The notes under the pieces are model-generated. The model searched no databases and had not been told where the DNA came from. It worked only from the letters and a program-made list of their open reading frames with translations. From Cyclobacteriaceae bacterium (GTDB lineage Bacteria > Bacteroidota > Bacteroidia > Cytophagales > Cyclobacteriaceae): a stretch of 64,000 nt of DNA. Numbering within the stretch: position 1 is the stretch's first letter; every line of letters begins with the position of its first letter. This document shows positions 33,727-40,939 of the stretch, in pieces. The position numbers were made by a program, and so were the translations under genes. The stretch is from assembly GCA_016787725.1 (NCBI GenBank), contig JAEUTZ010000006.1, positions 178,552 to 242,551 on the forward strand, read 5' to 3'.

Positions 33727-36147
33727 TTACGAACGCTTGCGGAAGGATCTAAGAATTTTTTTTGCAAGAACTCTATCATCTGAATCATCATCGTCTGTAT
33801 AGTATGCGGCACTACCCTGGCCATAAGAATATCCGTAGTGATAGGCGTAATCCTGTCCATACCCATAACCCAATCCTGACTTATAGATATCATTCAGCAG
33901 CATACTGATGTGTTTAATTTTTCCTGACCGATGGTACTCATCAATATTTCTGACGAAAAGTTTATGGGAATAATTTTGACGAAGCACAAACACCGTGTGA
34001 TCAACAAACTTGGATATCACAAATGCATCCGTAACCAAGGCCAACGGTGGTGTATCAATAATGACAAAATCAAATTGTTCTAGCGCCTTCCTAATAAATA
34101 GCTCAAATCGATCAGTCAATAATAATTCAGATGGATTAGGGGGTACAGGTCCACCACTCACCATATAAAGATCTTGAATGGAAGTATCCTGAATAATTGC
34201 ATCAAACTCATTTAACCCGGAAAGGAAAGTACTCAAACCCACTTCATTGCTCCTGTCAAAATCCTCAAACAATTTTGGTCTCCGCATATCGGCACCCACG
34301 ATCAGGGTTCTCTTTCCCGATAATGCAAACACCGTTGCCAGGTTAATTGTAGTAAAGGTCTTGCCCTCTCCACTGATAGAACTACTTACCATGAAAACCT
34401 GCTTTACTTTGTTAGAAGTAAAATAGTTCAGGTTTGAGCGCAACGCCCTAAACGATTCTGCCACACCCGATTTTGGCCGGTCCTTTACAGTTAAATTACT
34501 TGAGGAAGTATTATGACCAATACCCCCAATAAATGGAATTGAGGTCATTTTATCAATGTCCTCTTTTGACTGCACTTTATTATCAAAGATTTCAAACAAA
34601 ACAAAAATCAACAAGGGAATGGCCAACCCGAGCATGGCCGCCACGGTATAATTTTGCGCTGGTTTAGGGGAAATTGCGGGGCCTTTTACAGGTGGGTTAA
34701 CCATCTCTACATCTGAAGTATTGGCCGCTTTTGATATTCCTGCCTCAGACAGTTTTTGCATTAAAAAAACATACATATTCTCTAGAAGAGCATAGTTTCT
34801 TTGGATGGAAATCAATTGCCTTTCTGAAGCAGGAAGTAAGGTTAGTTGTCTTTCTATAGCATGCATTTGCTTAGCTAAGAAATCGGACTTGATATTATCT
34901 GTTGATTTTAATGCCTTGAGAGCCTCTTGAACATCCTTCCTAAGCTCCTTGAGCCGCTCCAATTTTATAGATATTAAAGGATTACTTACATGCTCAGATT
35001 GAACATATGACTTAACCTCAAGTTGTAAATCAACCATTTTACTAATTAATGAAGAAAGAATTGGATCAGAAATACCCATGGTAGATGGTAAAATAATTTG
35101 ATCTAATTGCCCTGAACTCCTACTTAAATAGGTTTCTAAATATTCATAGTAATTTTGACGGATTAATAATTCCGCTTGTTGTACCTGAAATGTTTCAAGC
35201 TTTGATAATAAGCGCTGTGATTCTATGCTCATATCTTTAATCCTACTCTCATTACCGAAGCGTTCCAGCTGGAATTCTACAATTTGTAATGAGTCTTTGA
35301 TTGACCTTAACTGATTTTGTATAAAATCAATAGTATGTATAGCCGCCTCATTCTTATTTTCAAGGTCGCGGGCACTGTACCTACTTATAAGCTCATTTAT
35401 AAAATCAATTTCCTTTTCAGGATTTGAGCCAGTAATACTTAAATTTAATACACCGGCTCCCTTTTCAGCCCACTCCACTTTCAGTCTGTTAACGTATGAT
35501 TCGGCTATAATTGATGGTTTCTGAATCGTTAACAAAAAAGGTATTCCAATAAATTCCTTAATAGATCTTTGTTGAATGCGCGTAATGCAAAATTCAAAAT
35601 CATCAACCTTAATAGAATCAGCTAATTTGAATACTTGCGGATTATCATCTGAATCATCCCCTGATGAATAAGGGCCAATAGAATAACTATACTCATCAAG
35701 GAGAATTAGAATAAATTGACCAACTAATTGATCATTAGGATTGCACAAATGAGCTTTAATTGGAACATAAGAATAAGCCTCTGACGTAAGGAAATAACCC
35801 TCTCTATAAAAAGAGACCTGAAAATTTAACCTACGAACCACATCCTCAATAAGGGGTATTGATCGTAAAATGTAAGGTTCATTTAAATAATTCCTATATG
35901 GGTCAATAAGTACATTTTTATATAAAAACTCAGCACCGCCTACTTCTTGAACTTCTCGAATCAATATAGAGGAAGATACTGGATGAATGCGGAGACTATA
36001 GCGGTTCTGATAGAATGCCACAGCCATTGAAAGCATTAATGAGAGAACGACCAGGTACCAATATTTTATGACACGTGAGAGAATTCGTTTGAAATCCAAT
36101 GTCAAACCTTGCTGATCTCTATTTATTGCTTCAAATGTTGTGTTCAC
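33727..36147 (-). CDS. Wzc-like chain-length/tyrosine autokinase
   Basis: 806 residues in one chain: an N-terminal Wzz domain with a membrane helix near residue 30, a long coiled-coil periplasmic part, a second helix near 520 (AAMLGLAIPLLIFVLFEIF) after a Pro-rich stretch, then the BY-kinase with Walker A SGEGKT (about 592-597), Walker A' IVGADMRRP and Walker B FVIIDTPP. The C-terminus has a ten-Tyr cluster (about residues 752-783), the usual autophosphorylation tail. It works with Wza to set chain length and drive export. GTG start, 55 nt after the Wza-like gene. Confidence 0.92.
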   Translation of the reverse strand: MNTTFEAINRDQQGLTLDFKRILSRVIKYWYLVVLSLMLSMAVAFYQNRYSLRIHPVSSSILIREVQEVGGAEFLYKNVLIDPYRNYLNEPYILRSIPLIEDVVRRLNFQVSFYREGYFLTSEAYSYVPIKAHLCNPNDQLVGQFILILLDEYSYSIGPYSSGDDSDDNPQVFKLADSIKVDDFEFCITRIQQRSIKEFIGIPFLLTIQKPSIIAESYVNRLKVEWAEKGAGVLNLSITGSNPEKEIDFINELISRYSARDLENKNEAAIHTIDFIQNQLRSIKDSLQIVEFQLERFGNESRIKDMSIESQRLLSKLETFQVQQAELLIRQNYYEYLETYLSRSSGQLDQIILPSTMGISDPILSSLISKMVDLQLEVKSYVQSEHVSNPLISIKLERLKELRKDVQEALKALKSTDNIKSDFLAKQMHAIERQLTLLPASERQLISIQRNYALLENMYVFLMQKLSEAGISKAANTSDVEMVNPPVKGPAISPKPAQNYTVAAMLGLAIPLLIFVLFEIFDNKVQSKEDIDKMTSIPFIGGIGHNTSSSNLTVKDRPKSGVAESFRALRSNLNYFTSNKVKQVFMVSSSISGEGKTFTTINLATVFALSGKRTLIVGADMRRPKLFEDFDRSNEVGLSTFLSGLNEFDAIIQDTSIQDLYMVSGGPVPPNPSELLLTDRFELFIRKALEQFDFVIIDTPPLALVTDAFVISKFVDHTVFVLRQNYSHKLFVRNIDEYHRSGKIKHISMLLNDIYKSGLGYGYGQDYAYHYGYSYGQGSAAYYTDDDDSDDRVLAKKILRSFRKRS

Positions 36148-36202
36148 ACTCTTTTACTAATTAAAAAAAAAATGATACATAATTTAGACTAAAAAACTTC
36201 AG

Positions 36203-37024
36203 CTATTTACTTGTATTAATAAGTGTAACCGTAATTAATAGTAAGGAGAGTGAAGAAATAAGAAGAGCTAAGTTCTTTCCAAAGTAGGTCTGGTATGGTC
36301 TTTGACGTAGTGCAGGTATAATGAGAATATCGTTTTGATGAACAAAATATTCAGGTGAACCAATGAAATTTTCATCCAATAAATCCAGATAACGGATTTG
36401 TGTTTTTCCATCAATTTGCCTAATCAATTTCAAATTTCTTTTATCTGCCATATCTGTTAATCCCCCTGCCAAACCAAGGGCTTCAATAAAACTTACCCTA
36501 TTATTTGGCAATATGGTAGTACCCTCTCTTTTTGCCTCACCAAGAATAGTAAACCTAAAGTTGATTAAACGCACCTTAACTACAGGTGATTCTAAATATT
36601 TATCAGCAAGTTCCTGCAACAATACCTGGGCCTCATAAACACTTAGACCAGCCACTTTTACCTTACCAATTACCGGGTACATGATTTCACCTTGTGGATC
36701 CACCAATTCTCCCATAACAATTGCATTCCCAACATTAAGATTCATGTTCTGATTCGGGGTAACACCAGTGCTCCTATTGAAAATATCGTATTCTTCTGGG
36801 GTTAAACTCTCAAAACGAACAGAAAGATTATCCTCAGTCTGGATTTTATACTCATACTCATGTAAATCATATGTTCTGACTACTGAATCTTTAGGTAATG
36901 CTCTCACATTTACATCATCTTTTTGGAGATATACGTACTTTTTATTAGTAACACAGGAAGACAGCAAATGAGCTGATAGGATAAGAGAAATAATCCTAAA
37001 AAAAGTAAATTGCTTAATTGGCAT
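36203..37024 (-). CDS. Wza-like polysaccharide export lipoprotein (SLBB)
   Basis: About 273 residues. The N-terminal signal ends in a lipobox LLSSC followed by VTNKKYVYLQKDD, common in Bacteroidota Poly_export proteins. A Poly_export domain (YKIQTEDNLSVRF) and an SLBB domain (TILGEAKREGTTILPNN) follow, and a C-terminal helix (ALLISSLSLLLITVTLI) could span the membrane, as in Wza. It forms the outer-membrane export channel with the Wzc-like protein. I start at ATG 37024, which puts the basic/hydrophobic signal at the N-terminus; a TTG at 37051 would add nine polar residues. Confidence 0.88.
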   Translation of the reverse strand: MPIKQFTFFRIISLILSAHLLSSCVTNKKYVYLQKDDVNVRALPKDSVVRTYDLHEYEYKIQTEDNLSVRFESLTPEEYDIFNRSTGVTPNQNMNLNVGNAIVMGELVDPQGEIMYPVIGKVKVAGLSVYEAQVLLQELADKYLESPVVKVRLINFRFTILGEAKREGTTILPNNRVSFIEALGLAGGLTDMADKRNLKLIRQIDGKTQIRYLDLLDENFIGSPEYFVHQNDILIIPALRQRPYQTYFGKNLALLISSLSLLLITVTLINTSK

Positions 37025-37250
37025 TCCTGCAATATCTGATTTAAAATTCAAAAGTTAAAATTCACTTGCTGAGGAGTTGTTGGTTGATGGTTTGTAGTTG
37101 ATAGAAATGCATTGACCATCTAACAACTATCAGCTAAGACCTATCAACTCCTCCTCACAGCTCCGCCTCCTCAGTCACAGTGAGCTTTTAAAAAAGTTGA
37201 TCGTTGTTGGTTCTTGGTTGATCGTTTAGATCAGGGCAAAAACCAGTTTC
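37025..37250 (-). promoter_or_regulatory. Leader between regulators and Wza-like gene
   Basis: This 226-nt stretch has no ORF worth calling. It contains the inverted repeat GTTGATAG (37097-37104)/CTATCAAC (37141-37148) and a CTCAC (37155-37159 region)/GTGAG pair before a run of A/T on the opposite side, so an RNA hairpin could form in the transcript that enters the export genes. The position, downstream of a NusG-like regulator gene, would suit an antitermination target. This is inference from structure and place only. Confidence 0.3.
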
Positions 37251-37820
37251 TTAATCATGGGTCCACAGCAGCAGCGCGTCCTTGTACAGGGGTTCCTGGA
37301 AGGTGTGCGGCAGCATGTGGGTCACTTTTATATCGCGGTGAAGGAGGGTTTTTGCCTTCGCCACCAGTTTATTTAAATATTCTTCATCAATAATGCCGAT
37401 TAGTAGCAGTTCGATCGTACCCGTGTCTTTGCCCTGGGCATAGTCGCCAATGATGTAGGCGGCTTTCAAGTCTCCGAGTTTGGAGACAATGTTCTCAATG
37501 ATCTTATCGATGCCGAGGTATTTATGGATCAGGTTTTTTACTTCATTATAGAGCGGGTGCTTTGTATTGGCCCGGTAGCGAATGGTGCGACCGTCTTCTA
37601 CTGATACCAAATAGCCGGCTTTTGAAAGGTTGTTGAGTTCGTGGCGGATAGCGTTGGTAGATTCACCAAATTCTTCGGCCAACCCCCGGAGATAGGCACT
37701 CGAAGCGCTGTTGGTAAAGAACTTCAGCAACATGCGCATGCGGGTCTTGGAAGTAATGAGGGTGTCCAGCACGGGGTTAAAAATAGTGTAAAAAAGGCTA
37801 TGAGTAATAATTTTACTCAT
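37251..37820 (-). CDS. Winged-helix regulator with degenerate nucleotidyltransferase-like domain
   Basis: 189 residues. Residues 25-95 form a winged helix (MRMLLKFFTNSASSAYL, STNAIRHELNNLSKAGYL, GRTIRYRANTKHPLY). From about 115 on, AYIIGDYAQGKDTGTIELLLIG resembles the MNT-type nucleotidyltransferase core but the usual GSxxxGxxxxxSDxD metal motif is not intact. Proteins of this build are often found at the head of capsule loci in Cytophagales. It should bind DNA and may set expression of the locus. It is 24 nt after the UpxY-like gene. Confidence 0.7.
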   Translation of the reverse strand: MSKIITHSLFYTIFNPVLDTLITSKTRMRMLLKFFTNSASSAYLRGLAEEFGESTNAIRHELNNLSKAGYLVSVEDGRTIRYRANTKHPLYNEVKNLIHKYLGIDKIIENIVSKLGDLKAAYIIGDYAQGKDTGTIELLLIGIIDEEYLNKLVAKAKTLLHRDIKVTHMLPHTFQEPLYKDALLLWTHD

Positions 37821-37844
37821 AAGATTCTTCGATTTCGCTGAAAA

Positions 37845-38348
37845 TCAGGGTCTTTTCCGGAGCAGGGCCGGGTCGAGACGCACGAGCATGAGCTGGCCAA
37901 TGGACTCCAGCGCAACAGTAAATTTGTCTCCCTCCGCGGTTTTCATCAGCCGGCCCCACATCCCTTTCAGCGGGCCGTCCATAACGACCACAGGGTCGCC
38001 TGCTTCGAGGTGTTGATCCGGCTGGCTTTCCAATAGTAAGCCGGAGTTGAGAAAGCGTTGGATGGTTTCGAGTTCGCGGGCATGGAGAATGGCGGGCTTA
38101 TCGTTGTGCCGAATGTTCCAGGCGATGCCAGGGGTTTGAAGAATGAGCGGGATTTTGTCTTCGGTATCCTGCACGAAGAGGTAGGAATTAAACAAGGGGA
38201 CTTCCACTTTTTTTTTGCGGTCGCTCCACTGCCGCATCACTTTTTGAAGTGGGAGGAAAACTTCGTAGCCACGCCTGAGCAACAGGTCGCGGACTTTCTT
38301 TTCCTGGCGGCTTTTGGTGTAGAAGACGTACCAGTTCTTTGAGGGCAT
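37845..38348 (-). CDS. UpxY/NusG-like transcription antiterminator
   Basis: 167 residues. NWYVFYTKSRQEKKV is the NGN-domain start of NusG-like proteins, with LLRRGYEVFLPLQKV next; a KOW motif lies near AGDPVVVMDGPLKGMWG. UpxY proteins of Bacteroides promote transcription of the capsule operon in which they are encoded, by preventing early termination. Being first in this 38-kb minus-strand run, it probably does the same here. The upstream 109 nt are AT-rich direct repeats (gatttgaaaatga-like); I see no convincing promoter box there. Confidence 0.85.
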   Translation of the reverse strand: MPSKNWYVFYTKSRQEKKVRDLLLRRGYEVFLPLQKVMRQWSDRKKKVEVPLFNSYLFVQDTEDKIPLILQTPGIAWNIRHNDKPAILHARELETIQRFLNSGLLLESQPDQHLEAGDPVVVMDGPLKGMWGRLMKTAEGDKFTVALESIGQLMLVRLDPALLRKRP

Positions 38349-38457
38349 GGGTGCAAGATAGGGCTGGAATTATTTTACCGAATTGAAAATTTGAAAATGA
38401 AATGATTTGTCGATTTGAAAATGAATTGATTTGAAAATTTGAAAATGGGCGTGAAGA
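38349..38457. repeat. AT-rich direct repeats upstream of the antiterminator gene
   Basis: Short units such as gatttgaaaatga, gaaaatttgaaaatg and variants recur four to five times between 38384 and 38450. They separate kdsA from the UpxY-like gene, both on the minus strand. The locus promoter may lie here; TATCTTGC about 8 nt before the ATG is only a poor match to the Bacteroidota -7 box. Confidence 0.6.
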
Positions 38458-39294
38458 CTATGCAGGGGAATTTATGTTCAGATCCCAAAAGTTTTTGATC
38501 ATCGTTACAAACGCCCGCATCTCTTTTAGTGGTACCATGTTGGGGCCATCGCTCAGGGCCTTTTCAGGGTTCGGGTGGGTTTCGATGAAGAAGCCATCCA
38601 CACCAACAGCTGCTGCGGCTTTTGCCAGATACGGTGCAAACTGGCGGTCGCCCCCGCTTTTGCCACCGAGGCCGCCCGGGCGCTGGATGCTGTGGGTGAC
38701 ATCAAAGACCACGGGTGCATATTGGCGCATGATGGGCAGGGAGCGCATGTCGACCACCAGGTTATGGTAGCCGAAGCTGGAACCGCGTTCTGTGAGGAAG
38801 ACGTTCTTGTTGCCCTCGCCCCGCACTTTATCTAATGCGAACTTCATGTCTTCGGGGGCCATGAACTGACCCTTCTTTACTTTTACGGGCTTGCCGGTTT
38901 TGGCTGCTGCAATCAGAAGATCCGTTTGACGGCAGAGGAAAGCGGGGATCTGGAGCACGTCTACTACTGTTGCCACTTCGGCACATTGGTAGGACTCGTG
39001 CACATCGGTGACCACGGGCACTTTCAATTCGTTGCGCACCATGGCCAGGATCTCGAGGCCCATGTCGATGGAGGGGCCGCGGTAGGAGCCGGAGGAGGTG
39101 CGGTTGGCTTTGTCGAACGAGGCCTTGAAGACGTAGTCGATGCCGAGGTCGGCACAGATCTTTTTCACTTCGGTGCCGGTCTCGAGGCAGAGGTCGTAGC
39201 TCTCAGCCGCGCAGGGACCCGCGAAGAGAACCATTCTGTCTCCACCGAGGGTGATGGTGTTGGTTAGTTGAACTTTGTTTTGAAAGAGATTCAC
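38458..39294 (-). CDS. kdsA: 3-deoxy-8-phosphooctulonate (Kdo-8-phosphate) synthase
   Basis: 278 residues, the full size for KdsA. MVLFAGPCAAESYDLCLETG, DYVFKASFDKANRTSSGSYRG, VTDVHESYQCAEVA, VLQIPAFLCRQTDLL, KKGQFMAPEDM, LTERGSSFGYHNLVVDMRSL and DVTHSIQRPGG are the expected motifs. It joins PEP and arabinose-5-phosphate to form Kdo-8-P in the cytoplasm for lipopolysaccharide. The enzyme's Cys position in AGPC is as in many KdsA. A KdsC-like phosphatase lies 0.9 kb upstream, so the Kdo steps cluster here next to the polysaccharide locus. GTG start. Confidence 0.95.
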   Translation of the reverse strand: MNLFQNKVQLTNTITLGGDRMVLFAGPCAAESYDLCLETGTEVKKICADLGIDYVFKASFDKANRTSSGSYRGPSIDMGLEILAMVRNELKVPVVTDVHESYQCAEVATVVDVLQIPAFLCRQTDLLIAAAKTGKPVKVKKGQFMAPEDMKFALDKVRGEGNKNVFLTERGSSFGYHNLVVDMRSLPIMRQYAPVVFDVTHSIQRPGGLGGKSGGDRQFAPYLAKAAAAVGVDGFFIETHPNPEKALSDGPNMVPLKEMRAFVTMIKNFWDLNINSPA

Positions 39295-39327
39295 GGAAGT
39301 TGAAAGTGGAAAGTTAAAAGTTTAAAG

Positions 39328-39804
39328 TTAGTATATAGGAGTTGGGAGTTGGGAGTTGGGAGTTAGCATCAAGACATAAGACATTGGACATTGGACATTG
39401 GACATTGGACATTGGACATTGAACATTGAACATTGAACATTGGTATTTGTTTTAGTGCAAAGTTCGACCATATAGGGAATTATCAAAGCCGTGGAGGGAT
39501 ATTCAAGCTTAAGCTGGAGATCGTCTTCAACAATGTAATAACGTGCAAACGAATCCTGGAGATTATTCATCCGAATATCCCTAAAGGTCAGGCTGAGAAA
39601 TTCAATCAGTTTTTCGATTTGCTCCCGGAAATCAGAAGCTGCATTCAGAAAAAAATCCAGATCATCAGAATACCTATGATGAAGAAGGAACCGGCCCAGT
39701 ACCGTGCCACCGGTCATATAAAAGGGAGTATCCGAAACAGCTACTTGTTTAAGTACGCGATCTTGTAATGGATAAAGTAAATCCTTATAGAAGTGATTTG
39801 ACAT
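39328..39804 (-). CDS. AbiEii/AbiGii-type nucleotidyltransferase, C-terminally decayed
   Basis: About 158 residues from ATG 39804. PFYMTGGTVLGRFLLHHRYSDDLDFFLN has the GG and DDLDF nucleotidyltransferase signature of AbiEii-type toxins, which block growth by modifying tRNA when unopposed. After about residue 120 the reading frame enters the heptanucleotide tract at 39338-39442 and reads a seven-residue repeat (NVQCPMS), so the native C-terminus has been lost or replaced. A partner gene overlaps its start. Activity is doubtful. Confidence 0.62.
   Translation of the reverse strand: MSNHFYKDLLYPLQDRVLKQVAVSDTPFYMTGGTVLGRFLLHHRYSDDLDFFLNAASDFREQIEKLIEFLSLTFRDIRMNNLQDSFARYYIVEDDLQLKLEYPSTALIIPYMVELCTKTNTNVQCSMFNVQCPMSNVQCPMSYVLMLTPNSQLPTPIY
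39338..39442. repeat. Heptanucleotide tandem repeats (GGAGTTG)n and (ACATTGG)n
   Basis: Four units of GGAGTTG-type sequence (39338-39366) are followed by about nine of ACATTGG, some as ACATTGA (39381-39442). The same phrase agtatcaagacataagacattgg-like occurs again near 40118-40165. The tract lies within the 3' end of the AbiEii-like reading frame. Confidence 0.9.
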
Positions 39805-40069
39805 AGCGATATTTATCCCGCAAATCCCTGGGGAATAATCCTTGAATAACATCATCCGCTAACACTTCGGGCAACTTATCGGGTGGAATCATCAGCCTTA
39901 CCTCATGCCACGGAAACCAGTTGAGGATTTTAATGTACAATCCTTTTCGAACACTATCATCCACACCTGCCTGATCGTGCTTCAAAACGTGCAGGAGATA
40001 TTCCGGTGTAAGCGTGGTGTCCCAGGTCAGCAGTTTCATTCGTTTAAGAAGTTCTTCGTCTGGGTACAT
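39785..40069 (-). CDS. Small partner of AbiEii-like gene, possible antitoxin
   Basis: 94 residues, not recognised as a named family. It contains ILNWFPWHEVRLMIPPDKL and GLFPRDLRDKYRYVKSLL. Its 3' end overlaps the start of the nucleotidyltransferase gene by 20 nt, the usual arrangement for an antitoxin-toxin or two-component defence pair, so a role as antitoxin is inferred. No DNA-binding motif is evident. Confidence 0.5.
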   Translation of the reverse strand: MYPDEELLKRMKLLTWDTTLTPEYLLHVLKHDQAGVDDSVRKGLYIKILNWFPWHEVRLMIPPDKLPEVLADDVIQGLFPRDLRDKYRYVKSLL

Positions 40070-40091
40070 GGGGTCGTTGTTGGTTGATCGT

Positions 40092-40165
40092 TGTTAGTTG
40101 TTCGTAAAGTTAGTAGCTAGTATCAAGACATAAGACATTGGTAATTGGACATTGGGCATTGAACA
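40092..40165. repeat. Heptamer-type repeat tract
   Basis: Units of ttggaca/tgggcat and gttgttag types recur with 7-nt spacing, including acattggtaattggacattgggcattgaacatt. This is the same sequence family as at 39338-39442. Confidence 0.75.
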
Positions 40166-40711
40166 TTATGTTTTCAGGATTTTGTCGAGGAGGCCTTTGG
40201 AGGCTAAGATTAAGTCGCTGATTTCGCGGGCAACGCCTTCACCGCCTTTGGCTTTGGTGATGATGTCTACCTTGCTTTTAATATAATCGGGGGCATCGGC
40301 CGGGCAGGCGGAGAGGCCGCAGGATTGCAATGTTTTCAGGTCGTTGATGTCATCGCCAATGTAGGCCACCTGCTTGCGTTTGAGTTTATGGAATTCGACC
40401 AGCTTTTCGAACACAGCCTGTTTGTCCATGATACCCTGGTGGCAGAAGTCGAGCTTGAGTTCGGCTGCGCGGTTGCTAACGACCCGGGACTCGCGGCCAG
40501 TGATGATGCCCACGAGGATGCCGGCCTTCTTCAGGTGGCTGACGATGTAGCCGTCCTTGACGTTGAACTTTTTGGTTTCGCAGCCGGTGTCGTCATAGAT
40601 GATGCCCCCATCGGTGAGCACGCCATCGACATCAAAAAAAAGGGCCTTGATGTTGGCAGCCTTCTTAATTTGCTCTTTCGTGTACTTGCCGAGGACTTCT
40701 TTTACAGGCAT
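40166..40711 (-). CDS. kdsC: KdsC-like HAD phosphatase
   Basis: 181 residues, the length of KdsC. ALFFDVDGVLTDGGIIYDD carries the DxD nucleophile, GIITGRESRVVSNRAAEL motif II, and AYIGDDINDLKTLQ motif IV. KdsC removes the 8-phosphate of Kdo-8-P. With kdsA 0.9 kb away on the same strand the assignment as Kdo-8-P phosphatase is likely, though nonulosonate-9-phosphate phosphatases look very similar and this genome region also makes nonulosonates. Confidence 0.82.
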   Translation of the reverse strand: MPVKEVLGKYTKEQIKKAANIKALFFDVDGVLTDGGIIYDDTGCETKKFNVKDGYIVSHLKKAGILVGIITGRESRVVSNRAAELKLDFCHQGIMDKQAVFEKLVEFHKLKRKQVAYIGDDINDLKTLQSCGLSACPADAPDYIKSKVDIITKAKGGEGVAREISDLILASKGLLDKILKT

Positions 40712-40755
40712 GGATAGCGAAATTGTGAATAAAAGGCTAAAATTAAGGATTAATA

Positions 40756-40790
40756 GGAAAGCTTAAAGTTTAAAGTAGAAAGTAGAAAGT
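40756..40790. repeat. Heptamer-type tract (aaagctt/aaagtag)
   Basis: The run gcttaaagtttaaagtagaaagtagaaagt shows AAAG every seven nucleotides, as at 51141-51236 and 43690-43750. It precedes a palindromic element. Confidence 0.7.
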
Positions 40791-40841
40791 CCTCCTACGC
40801 TATTAACTACGCCAAGGCGTTGATTAAAAAGCTAAGGCGGG
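40790..40841. repeat. Palindromic element, long form, degenerate copy
   Basis: Matches the 56-nt elements at 40857, 51456 and 51578 but lacks a few bases in the central part: cctcctacgctattaactacg and gttgattaaaaagct are present. The outer ends cctcc/ggcgg pair only in part. Confidence 0.75.
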
Positions 40842-40856
40842 TGAAAAAGTTTAAAG

Positions 40857-40912
40857 TCCTCCTGCGCTATCAACTACGCCAAGGCTTCGTTGATTAAAAA
40901 AGCTTCGGAGGA
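40857..40912. repeat. Palindromic element, long form (ends TCCTCC/GGAGGA)
   Basis: A 56-nt element with complementary ends TCCTCC (40857-40862) and GGAGGA (40907-40912), and an inner inverted pair ATCAAC/GTTGAT. The core, from GCTATCAACTACG to AAAGCTTCGG, is shared with copies at 51456 and 51578. Located upstream of the penicillin acylase gene. Confidence 0.88.
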
Positions 40913-40939
40913 TGAAATTGAAAGTTAAAGGGTAATAGA

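Noticed and set aside
38349-38457. An ops-type (RfaH) element in front of the antiterminator gene
   Set aside because: No GGCGGTAGC-like sequence was seen; only AT-rich direct repeats.
39338-39442. CRISPR array
   Set aside because: Units are 7 nt with no spacers, so this is a microsatellite; no cas genes were seen.
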